NCBI GenBank assembly: GCA_036023115.1
Contig: JAYKKT010000055.1
Span: 9,696,001 to 9,760,000 of the forward strand
Length of the DNA: 64,000 nt
From: Brasenia schreberi
Taxonomy: Eukaryota; Streptophyta; Magnoliopsida; Nymphaeales; Cabombaceae
Reading direction: 5' to 3'
The first letter of the stretch is position 1, and each line of letters opens with the position of its first letter. A model generated the notes under the pieces. The model was given only the letters and a program-made list of their open reading frames with translations. It searched no databases and was not told where the DNA came from. A program made the translations under genes and the position numbers. Positions 36,801-48,800 of the stretch are shown in pieces.

Positions 36801-39800
36801 CTTGTTCTTACAAAGGATTGGAGACAATAACTCAAAGTTTACAACAAAAACAAAAAAAAAGAGGTAGAAGAGGATGACTTAATGCTTTCCCTCTTTGTCT
36901 CTCTCTTTGTTGGATGAACTCTTCCTTGGGCTGGGAATGTGCTCTCTCACGTCCTCCTTGGCTGGGTTTATCACTCCTTGGTTGAAATCCTCTTTCTTGG
37001 TCACTCATATCCTTCTTTTATAGCCATTTTCTTGAATCAAATCTTTTCGGGTTATTGGGCTCGATCCATACACAAATCCTATCCATCTAGAGGTATTCTC
37101 ATGTGGGAAGGGTAGTTGGACTCATGTGCCATTTGTGTTAGTTGTAATAGGTGTAGCACAGGACATTAGGGCCCTGTACCTTTTAGCACGAGTCACTAGG
37201 GCCCACTGCCATAGCCGTTGGAGGGCCAGAGCCTCCAACGATATGCTGGCCAATGACTAGTGCTGGCCAGCCAGCCCTTGGCCAAGACTTGCTCCCTCTT
37301 ATTCCCTACTCTTCCATACTTGTTGTAATGCTCTTGCTTTATAAATAGAGACTCATTTAATAATAATAATACGCTGTCTTGCACAACCTTTATTTGTGAT
37401 TTGGCTTTCGTGTTTGGGACTCTTGGGATCTCCTATTGTGCTCTTTATGTGTGACATCCATATTCAAATGTTTTGAGATCTTGGCGATTTGACGAATTGC
37501 AATATTGGCGATTCAACTTTCGATTATAAACAATTATTTACATGGTATCAGAGCATCATATTGAAGATTTCGAGTACATTGAGAAGCGTGCTAAGATTGT
37601 AAATTTCGTAAAATCACTCTAAAATTGAGGTAAATCTAAAACTTTTGTTTTTACATAAAATAGAAAGCAAAAATAAATCTTTTAGATGCATTCTTGACCC
37701 AAATGCTATCAAAGTTGTGCAAGGATTATGAAAAAATATTTTTTATCAAAAAATTTTTGGGATTATATTGATGGTACAGTCAAATAACCGATTTTAGACA
37801 TTGAGGGTTTGGATGATGATGATATTGTTAAAGCACATGAAAAATATAAGCAAGATTTAAAAACTTGATAAAAGATGAATGCTAAAATAACTTGGATTAT
37901 TTGTCAAAACGTATATGAAAAACTTAGAAATAGAATTAGTATTTTCGAAAGTGCTTTTTAAACGTGAGAATACTTGAAAAAGCTTGACTCTTAAGATGAT
38001 TTTGTTTTTCAAATTGATTTAATAGAAAGGATGGTAAGGGAACTTAAGCATTAGAGACTATCACAATGAATTTTCAGAATTATGGACTCAACTTAGAAGT
38101 TTTGATAAATTCGAAAAACCTCAAAAATTGGATGAATTTCAATAGTTTTTGGATAATCAATATTTCTTTTTGTTTATGCATGGTTTAAGAGACGAATTTG
38201 AAAACATTAGATCAAACTTAATACATAAAAAACCTAGACCAAAAGGAGACTCGTTTTTGGTCGATATTGTTGAAACAAGGTTGAAAAATATCAATGTTGC
38301 AAAAGAAACCGTTCTTACAACCTCCAAACCGGGAGCTAATATTAAGATGTACAAGCCTCCACATGTAAAAAACTTCGAAGGGACAAACAATAAACCCACG
38401 GGACCATGGCCAACCAAGGACATCATATGTCACTATTGCAAGGAAAGTGGGCATATCAAAATCACTTCCTCTTCTTCGAAAGAAATTTGGAAATGTGGGA
38501 GCCGTCGACGATAAAGGAGGAGTTTTGCCTACCAACATCAAAGCATATATAGAAGAAATGCTTAAAGAAAATGCAAGCATCTCCTGAAACGCTCTCTCTA
38601 CCTCTCAAGGTATATCTTGGTTTTTAGATTCGGGTGCTTCTTTTCATATGACTCATTGTGAAAAATCCTTAAATGAATCTCATGATATCTTTGAAAAGCA
38701 TGTATTTACAGCCGAAGCTACAAAACTTCAAATTAAAAAAATAAGAAATTTTATTTTTTTTTAAAATCAAAACGTAAGCTTTATACCTAAACTCAACTTA
38801 AACTTGCTTTCGGTTGATCAAATTTGTGATAATGATTATATAGTCACTTTCTTATCCAAGCATTGTGTGGTGCATGATCACCTATCGAAGAAGGTGATTG
38901 GTCAAGGCTATAGAGAAAGTGGACTATACAAAATGGATTGTTTAGTTATGCCAAATTTTGAATCTTATAATGTAGTCCAAGGTGCTACCCTTTGGCATAA
39001 ATGACTTAGACATTTGGATATACATAAATTATATAATTTTCTTTTGTTGAAAAAAATTGAGGAACAAAAGTTTGAATGTAAAGAGTATGTTCTTGAAAAA
39101 ATGCATCATCTTCCTTTTGGTGAAAGAAATTATGTACCAAGCAAAGCTTTTAAATTAATATACTTTGATGTTTGGGGTCCTCCTCTTATTGTCTCTAAGG
39201 GAGGAGTTCAATATTATTTGATATTTGTAGATGACTTTACTCGCTTTACTTGGATATATCTTTTGAAGCACAATTCAGAAGTGTTTGAAAAATTTGTAAC
39301 CTTTTGCAACATGGTTAAAAATCAATTTGGCTCCACTGTTAAGATTTTTAAATCTGATTCGGGAGGAGAATGTGTGTCAAATGAGTTTCAAAAGTTTGTC
39401 GAAACTAATAGAATTTTGTATAAAAAATCGTGAACCAAAACCCTTCAACAAAATGACTTGACTGAGAGAAAGCATAGACATATCATATAAACATGTCGAA
39501 CTATGTTAATTGCCAGCAATATGTTCCTAAGTTTTTATGGGCAAAAACTACTTTTCCAGCTGTATATTTTATTAATAGAATGCCTTCATCCAAACTTGAA
39601 AATATTTCTTCTCTTGAAAAACTATATAATCCTCTTCCTTATTATGAAAGACTTAGAGTTTTTAGGTGCAAATGCTTTGTTTATATGGACAAAAATGATA
39701 AGTTGTCTCATAAGGCTATTGAATGTGAATTTCTTGGTTATGGCATAGAAGAAAAATGTTATATAGATATTTTGATCATGTCAATGATAAATTGTATGTT

Positions 39801-42800
39801 TCTAAGGATGTAAAATTCTTTGAGAATGAACCTACTATAAGTTTAAATCTTTAGAAAGTTCTGAATCATTTATATCTCAAGACTTCTTTGATCTACAAGA
39901 AGATGATTGTGACCCTAAAGATCATCAAGATAGTCCTCTTGAGCATGGTAGTGTCCAAAATGAAACTGTTGATCCTCAACCCATCATTGAACCCTTCCCA
40001 TTATATTATACACGACATCATAGAGAATCATATAACACGTGTCTATAACCTAGAGTTTCAAAACCTCCTCAACTATTTGTTTCCTATGAAACTTTTGAAC
40101 CTCAATGCAAAAATTTGATTACAATTCCTCATCAAGTCAAAGAACCTAAGTTCTATCACCAAACTAAGGGTATTCTCGAATAGGAAGCTGTTATGAGTGA
40201 TGAACTTAAAGCCCTAGACAAAGTTCAAACTTGGATCATTGTACCTATGCCTAAAAATAAGAAGGTTATTCGATGCCGATAAGTTTATAAAATTAAAACT
40301 CATAGTAATGGTAATATTGAAAGATATAAGACTAGATTGGTAGCAAAGAGATATATTCAAGAGCATGGAATTGACTATGATGAAACTTTTGCTCCTGTTG
40401 CTAGAATGACTACTATTATAATTCTAATCACCCTTAGTGCTATTCAAAACTGGGATATATATCAACTTGATGTTAAAAATGTCTTTTTGAATGGATATTT
40501 AACTGAAGACGTTTACATGACTCCTCCTCCCGGGTTTGATCTTCTTCAGGATCATATCCTCAAACTACATAAAGCATTGGATGGTTTGAAACAAGCCCCT
40601 AAGGCTTGGTTTTCATACCTCATTCTCACTAAAGTAAAATTTTCTAGATTTTTGAACTCGAATAAGAATCCTTAAAAAACACAAACTTTCACACTATAAA
40701 ACAGAATCAATTCTATTTTCGCATAACTAAATCTGATTTGGCAGGTGAAATCATTGCTATTTTAGAAAAGGTTGTCTCGAATCAAAATTATTTTAAGAAA
40801 ACTCTAGATTCTAAAATCACTCTTTCTAAGCTTCTAGGCTTACCATTGAGCACCAATTTAAGAAGGCTTATGTCGATAAGAACTTACTTTACTACAATCA
40901 TCGAATAGTGAGATAAATCTCTTTTATAAGTTTGAGTAAACTTGATGGTACATTCACTTACTTTTTTGGAAGCAAAGTTTTAAGTGTGCATGAGACCGAA
41001 AAATTTGTTTATATCTATGCAATAAGTGATACATCGACTAACCTCATTGTCCCTTTTAAAGCTTTCAGAATAACTAAACGATGAATTTAGGTAGTCAGTT
41101 GCATCATGAATAGGTTGATGAAATTGTTTATTCCATCTATTATCGATAATATTCTACATTGATACATAATATCTCTTTTTTCTATTAAAATTATTGCTAA
41201 TAACTTTTCTAATCCTGATCCTTAATAGTCTAACACATAGTTCTAAAATGTATTCCTAAAGACGGTATCTGAAATCTCATTCAATTTTCTATTCCTTTTA
41301 TTTTGAGACAACTATGTAAACTGATGTTATTTTGAGGCCACTTATCTGGATGAGATCTAGATAATGGGCTACACATGGTATCCAATAAAAAGTCCCTAAG
41401 TATCAGCTAATTCTTTCTCCGTTGCTTCATAGTTAGCTGTATTATCTGTAATTAATTGGACTACATTCTAAGTCCAACCTCCAATAACACTTTATCAAAT
41501 TCTTGTCTTTGAACTTCTGCAGTATGTCGCACTTTTGACATGTCTAGGGATCTCAAAAACATAAGTCCTTTAGGACAATAGATAATAAAGTTTAACAAAG
41601 TCCTTCATTGCCTATCTTTCCATCCGTGATAGTGCATCCTGTCTCATTTCATGACTCTTTCAAAGTCGAACAATACTATTGGACTGTAAGGACAATCTTA
41701 TCAAATAGTTTTTCTCTCAACTTTGATAAGATGGCATCTTATACCTTGGACCAGAATTAGTAATGGCATCTTCCTCCATTGCTTAAAAATGAAAAGAATT
41801 TACTCCATTAAAAGGAATGCATCATAAAACTATCTTCTTACTATAAGGTCTACCTGTTCATGCAATTGCTCTAAAGCAATAGATCATGAATTCTATGTTG
41901 AGTACTAGGGATAGTACTAGGAGGAAAAAACGATTATATGCTGTAATAAGATCTTTCTCTAGCTCTTCTTTTTCTATCGCTTTCAACCTCTTCGATAACC
42001 TTCTTTTCTCTTATTGGTGGTTATGAAATACTACTACCAACCTCTGTCCTACCATCATAACAACATTATCCTCTTCATCAAACATCTTTATATCATCCTA
42101 ATACTTTCCTAACTTTGCTCGTGCAAAGAGCAACTTCTTTCCTATTCTCTGCAAGGTGATGTTTCAAACGCGAAATTCTACTACTAATCACCTTCTCACA
42201 CAAAACACATCTAATTTCAACTGTTGTTTTCCACTGTCATGTTGGATCATCAGACGAAATTTGGGAGTCCCTAACACCCCTTCATGCCATCTCAATTTAA
42301 CAGTTTAGTCTTAATAGACCTGAAAATAAAAGCATTTCATAAATCCTCAATCTTCACTTCATAGACTACCAAAAGGCATTGGAGACCCTTGAAAACCGTT
42401 AGATGTCTCACCCTAGCTGGAAGTCACCTTGTAGGAGCTTCAAGATGCAAATAGAAGCTAAAAATCCTGTAGAAATGCCGGTTTTTGTTCGGTCAGGGAC
42501 CTTTATAAAATGTTCTTGGGCATAGATACGGGTAATACGCGTTGTATTATGCGATACAACTTGTCTGTATTGCACAATACAACACAATATTATATCTTAT
42601 GCGATACAATATCATGTATCGTATCATGAAGTCCCACAATACATACGTATCGCATCATCTCACACCGTATCGTATGACACGTATCACACCATATCGTACA
42701 ACACTGTGCGATACTGATAACACTGGTTTATAACCTTGTTATAACAAATCCTTTGCATGTATTTTTCTATGTTAAGATTTTGTTTGTATAATAGCTATAA

Positions 42801-45800
42801 TCATGACATAAAAGGGTATAAAGGATTTGAATAACTGAGTTATACTTTCAAAATGAGCTTCTAGAGGAGTATATATGAAAATTTGGCCTCCAACAGGGGT
42901 ATCCATGCAAATAATCTTAAATAATATTCTAATAACCTCCAAAGAAGGTGCTTGAGTTTAGTGAATCAATGCCCTATGTGTAAGCCTGACTCACAACCAG
43001 TTGAGATTGGCAGCTTTTAAGGTTCGGGGATTGAGTGGGCATCCAACAAAAATGTGAAGGAAGAGATTTGAGCACGTGGTTTTGTCTTTAATTACATGAG
43101 AGGAAAGCTTATTTGCTTTTGTCAATTTTTTGGCTAATTTGGAGAGAGAAGAATATAAAGGTTTTCCAAGGGGCAAAGAAATCGTCAAGTGAGTTAACAA
43201 GATGGTTAGGTCTTTTGTGTTTATGGGAGAGGGGAGCTTAGTTGGGACTGTTTTAGACATTATAGAGTTTGTTTGTTAGAGTTTGTACTTATGGATTGGG
43301 TGTATCACTTGGTACTTTTTAATAAACTTATCTATTAAAAGAATCTCTTAAATTAAATACCATATGAGAAAAAGAAGCTGCATGGTGACATCCTGTCTTG
43401 GGCAAGGAAGTCTTCATAAATTAAATGGCTAACACAAACCTATGTCACCGAGGTGCAAGTCATGTTAAACCTAGAAGGCTTTGGACTCTCTCTCTCTCTA
43501 TATATATATATATAGTGATTGTTTTATTTATAGTTATAGTTATACAACAACAACTAAGCCTTTTTCCATACTATCTTGGGCAAGGAAGTCTTAATAAATT
43601 AAATGGCTAACACATACCTATATCACCCAGTTGCAAGTCACGTTAAACCCAAAAGCTTTGGATGCAGGGATAGGATGAATTCTCTCTCTCTCTCTCAATA
43701 TAAATATATATAGCTATTTGTTTTATTTATAGTTTTAGTTATACAACAACTAAGCCTTTTCCCATACTAGATATAGTTATAGTTATATAATTAATAATAA
43801 TAATAATTACATAATATATGCAATTGTTATAAATGCAAGTATTTTATCATATTAAATGTAATATACAACAACAACTAAGCCTTTTCCCATACTAGACGAG
43901 GTCGGCTACATGGATTCTTTGTTTCCACGAAGCCCTATCATGTACCATGTTATCAGTTAACTCAACATAAGTTTAGATCATTCTTTATTGTTTCTTTCCA
44001 ACACTTTTGTGGTCGTCCTCTACCTCTTTTAATACTTTCAAAATCTAGTTTTTTATACCTTCTTATATGCACTTCTTTTGATTTTTTTCTATATGTCCAA
44101 ACCATCTTAAACAATATTCTCTCATTTTTATCCCAATTTGTTTCTAATAACCTCATTATGTATAGGGTCTTTCCTTGTATGACAACTCATTGATCCCAAT
44201 ATCTCCATTAGTGCCACTGACATCTTTTATACATGTTGATGATTAACTACCCAATACTCAAAACCATAAAACATGGTAGGTCTAATTGTTGCTCTATAAT
44301 ATTTACCTTTTAACTTTAATAGTATCTTTTTATCACAAAGAATACCTGATGCTCCTCTCCATTTTAACCAACCTACATTAATTATATGCGTAATATCTCC
44401 ATCAGTTTTTCCATCACTCTAAAAAATTGACTTTAGGTATTTAAAACTTTACTTTTGGAGATGCAATATGTGCCAATTTTAATTTTTATGTCTTCTATAG
44501 TAACCAAATGATCAAACTTACATTCTATATATTTTGTCGTTGTTCTACTAAGTCGGAAGCCTTCACTTTCTAATGTTTCTCTCTATAATTCCAATTTTCT
44601 ATTAACTTTTTCCTTAAACTCCTCCACTAACACAATGTTATCTGCAAATAACCTACACCAAGGTACTTCATCTTGAATATATTTTGTGAATTCATAAATT
44701 ACCATTATAAATATGTACTTAAAGTTGATCCTTGATGTAACTCAATATTAACTACAAAGAAGTTTGTCATTCCTTTAGGAGTTCTCACACATGTTTTTGT
44801 ACTACCATACATCTCTTATAAGGTTTATGTATGTCAATGGGATACCTCTTTTATCCAAGGTTCTCCAAAGAACATCGCTTGGTATCCTATCGTAAGCTGC
44901 TTTTTCTAGATCAATAAATATCAAGGACTTTTTTTTTTGCTCTAAACTGTTCCATTAGACGTTTCAAAAGGTGAATTACTTCAATAGTAGATTTGTCTGG
45001 CATGAATCCAAATTGGTTCTTTGTTGTACTCGATACTTGTCTTAACCTATGCTCGATAATTCTTTTACATAATTTCATAGTATGACTGATTAACTTGATA
45101 CCTCAATAATTCGCATAATTCTCAATGTCTCCCTTATTCTTGTATATGGGTATAAGTGTACTAGCTCTTAATTCCTCAGACATCTTTCGGTTTCTTCATA
45201 TTTCATTAAATAGTCTTGTGAGTCAAGTGATTATTGTCTCTCGTAGGATTTTCTAAACTTCGATAGGCATATTGTTCGGTCATATCGATTTACCACCTTT
45301 CATATGTTTAAGAGGCTATTTTACTTCATTTTTTGAATACGTCAGTAGAAATTGTGGTTTATATACTTTTATGATTTGACTAACTCTCCTAAGCTAATAC
45401 TAACATCTTTATTTTCATTTAAAAACTTATATTTTTATATCATCATTTACGATTAGAAATTTTCCATATTGGCCTTGATACATCTAACAAAATTAAGATC
45501 CAAAATTAAGATCCTTAATTTTCTTATCTCTAGCTCTAGCTATCCTAAAAATATCTTTTTCACCCTCTTTTGAGTTGAGCTTTTTATGTAAATCCTCCAA
45601 AATTTTAAGTTTTGTTTCACTTATGGCATTTTTCGCTTCTTTCTTTCCTTTCTTATAGGCCTCTAAAGTTTCACTAATCTTCTTAGCATAATGTAATTTG
45701 TAACATGCGCTCTTTGCCTTGATTTTATCTTGCACTACTCCCTTAGATTCACCATCTTTCGTCACTTTCCTAATATGTATAGTCATATTGTTCCACATAT

Positions 45801-48800
45801 CACAAGGTGTACCAACATAATTCCAAGCATTTCCTTGAAGAATTTTTTGTTTAAATATACTTTCTTTCTTGCTTTTGAGGTTCCACCATTTAGTCTAAAT
45901 AGCTCCATGCACTCTTTTCTTCTTTGTCCATTTTTTTTATTTGTAAATCCATAACTAAAAGTCGATGTTGGGTGGTTAAGCTTTCTCCTGAAATTACCTT
46001 GCAATCTTTACAACAATCTATTTTTTCTTCTACAAATAAAATAATCAATTTGTGTTTGTGATAAGCCACTCTTATAAGTAATTAAGTATTTACTATAAAG
46101 AGATCAAATGCCATAGTAAAATTTAAAATTTCCCTACCTTTTTGATTGATATCGCCAAAACCAAAGTTTCCATGAATACCTTATATCCTAATGCCTCTTT
46201 ACCGACACGTCCATTTAAGTCTCTTCCTAACCAAATCATCTCTCTTTGTGGAATTCTTTGAATCACCTTATCTAACTCCTCCTAAAAAGTTGTCTTTATA
46301 CTATCTTCTAGTCCTACTTGGGGGTGCATAAGCACAAACTATATTCAAAGCCTTTGCTTCTAGTACTAATTTCAATGTCATAATTCGGTTACCATATCAT
46401 TGTATGTCTACTACACTATTCTTTAAATATTTATTTATGATAATACCAACTCTGATTCGAGTCTTTTCCTTTCTACCATAATTTAAAACTTTTATCCTCA
46501 ATTTTCCTTGCTTTTTCTCCAACCCACTTTGTCTCCTGTAAATATAGGATATTAATCTTTCTTCGAATCATAGTATCTACCACCTCTATTAGCTTACCGG
46601 ATAATGATCTGGTATTTCATGAACCAATATGAATATTATTATCTAGGACTACCCTCCTTACTTCTATATTCGTTCATGCTGAAAATGCGGAGACTCTCTC
46701 TGTAATTTGTTTACTATATTTGGGCGACAATATAGTGGGACTAACTTCTTTATCCAGACTCGTTCATGATGTGGGAACCTTTTTTGTAATTAATCTATAT
46801 CCGGGTTAAAATGTAGAGACCTTTGCTTACTTTTCACTACATTCAGTCTATGGAGTGCGTCGCTAAGAGGAGATGCACCAATGCTATGCTCATAATTTGT
46901 ATAATCCATGGTATAAAAATCTGACAAAGTTTTACGCTCTCGAAAGCTTAACGCAACTCTCCTGTTTGAACATCACAAAAGTATCATCTGAGTCATACAT
47001 ATTAGTGTTGTTTGTACCGTATCATATTACGTATCATTTTTCTCTATGAGACGGGTGTATCGAATCGTAACTTATTGTAAATTTTTAATTAAAAAGTTTA
47101 AAAATCAAGAAAAATAGGTAAAAAAGAATTTTTTAAATGATTATTATGAATCAAAATAACTAAAGATAAGTTTGAAAATTGTATCAAAACAGTATTGCTT
47201 GACTTGTTTAAATTATTTAATAAGGTATCAAGCACCTACATTGATGCATGACAATTTCCTGATACATATAACACAAGTACTACGATAATAGGACCTTTGT
47301 TTATTATCCTGCAAATTTCTTTAAAATGAACTAATTGGCTGTTCTTGTAATAAATTTTATGGATTTGAATCTAATTTGCATCTCATATGGTGATAAGTTT
47401 GTACAGATATGAAGAATTTTGTATATATGGTCATAATTTTGTGGCAATTTCTTTATATGCATTTCGTGTGGCTGCATGTCCATATTGCAGTATAGAGTTG
47501 TCTCAATACAGCATGTATTGTACGATGCAGTCCGATAATATCGCAGTGTGACCTATATCGTATCGTGTATATGATACGTTCCATATCGTACGATATGGGA
47601 GTTAGACATATCGGAAATATTGATCGTGGAAATGCAATTTCTTTATATGCATTTCATTAGCGAAATATTGATCGTTTAGAATTTCTATTTTGTCCAAGAT
47701 TACTTATCGGCAATGGAACAAGGGAAGATTGCAAACCATGTATGCCTTTTCATGTGCTTTTAGTTGAAATTATGCCTTGCCAACCAACCTCTTATTCTCC
47801 ATGCGGGCCATTCAAAAGTTCTTTGGATGAACTTGTGGGAGCAGCCCCCTTGATTATAGGCTATTGCAACTATTCCTATGTTGCGCACTCTTGATATATT
47901 TCTGCTAACTCTGCAATTTAGATCCTCTCCAGTCTTGTGATGCTACTTTCGACATGCACTTTTGCATGTTTGTGCACACGGCTTATCTGGAATTGTTTTT
48001 TTTGTCCCTTTCCTTCAGTTACTAGAACCTTGGACCTGCATAGTACTGAAATGCCTTCTTAGTATGACCATGTTGGGAGGCGGTGACTGAATTTGAGGAA
48101 AAACGAGGGTACAGCTTCACAAGCTTGATGTGGCTGTTGAGCTTTGTTTCTGCGAGGAATTTGTGTAGCATTTCTTTTATTCTTTGCATGCAGGAGTCTG
48201 TTTTGGTATTTTTATTTGTGGGGAAGAGAAGTTAGCATGATCTTGCGTCTTTTGAGTTAAATACTAATATGACATGAAATGTCAATGGCAACTAATTAGT
48301 GTGGAAGAAAGCATGGTTTTGGTTTGGTTAGGTAGAACATTTAACCAATATCCAACCAGTCTCTAAGATGGGCTCTTCATCTTCAAATACTTCCTGGTTT
48401 GGAAGTGAGGTCTCTCTATGTTTCAAAAATTGCCAAAAAGTATTTTACCTATTGGGAGATTCCAACTGAACAATGATCTTCAAAACCAGAGGTTCTTACA
48501 CACGGTTCAATAAGATATTGGGTGATCATGTTCTTTAGTGCTCTTTTTCTGCATGAACATGGAAATACTAGGTTTCATTGTGTAAACGGATCATTGTTAA
48601 CTTTTATAAAGTGGGTCTCAGTTCTTGACATGCTTTTTTGCTTTTCAGGTGATAGATAAAGTTCAAGAAGAAACTAACAAGAGTCGAACAGGTGTGTACA
48701 GTATTTCTTTTGTTCCATTAGTTTTCTTCTTTTGTTTTCATTAGTTTCCACACGGGAAAAAGAGTTGCCACATTTGCTACATCATGTCTTTGGAAGCATG

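Larger units (their letters stand above)
37136..40630 (+). mobile_element. Copia retrotransposon 2, 3'-truncated
   Basis: The 5' LTR (about 37136-37542) begins TGTTAGTTGTAATAGG and ends ATTTACA, directly followed by the primer-binding site TGGTATCAGAGC (37543-37554). Gag, protease, integrase and the first half of RT follow, then the element stops inside RT and joins the inverted LTR fragment at about 40631. RNase H and the 3' LTR are missing. Stops and frameshifts are present throughout. Confidence 0.85.
33351..41013 (-). mobile_element. LTR-bearing insertion inside the hAT relic
   Basis: Exact 5-bp duplication TCTAT at 33346-33350 and 41014-41018. Read on the minus strand, the right end begins TATAAACAAATTTTTC and the left end finishes TTAGGTGTTTACA, matching the start and end of the 22295-24694 LTR family. 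So the insertion is in minus orientation. A block near 33950-34045 (minus) matches 36709-36800 (plus), confirming LTR sequence at the left. The middle is occupied by a plus-oriented LTR (35286-37135) and a truncated Copia (37136-40630). Positions 34060-35285 are unidentified. Confidence 0.75.
32350..42727 (-). mobile_element. hAT transposon relic, split by an LTR element
   Basis: The minus strand carries a BED finger and DUF659 (about 42260-41019) and the C-terminal dimerisation domain (about 33345-32600), divided by the insertion at 33351-41013. Both outer ends are dense in GTATCG/CGATAC motifs (32360-32430 and 42525-42720), subterminal repeats of the kind hAT elements use to bind transposase. 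The right end, read inwards, starts CAGTGTTATCAGTATCG, a hAT-like terminus; the left end is only loosely similar (CAAACTTTAACGTGTATCG). No 8-bp target duplication was identified. Confidence 0.75.
32069..48648 (+). other. LSM4: LSM4 intron 5, 16.6 kb, filled with transposons
   Basis: Donor GAG|GTACGT at 32069 and acceptor CTTTTCAG at 48648 after a T-rich tract. It separates the codons for ...RVPDE and VIDKV, both conserved parts of LSm4. Inside are a hAT relic, an LTR element with a nested LTR and Copia, short LINE-tail insertions, a near full-length antisense RTE LINE and a small hAT-like element. Positions about 47620-48648 hold no recognisable element and may be the ancestral intron. Confidence 0.88.

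Noticed and set aside
38218..38580. 120-codon ORF (-)
   Set aside because: It is the antisense shadow of the Copia 2 gag region on the + strand.
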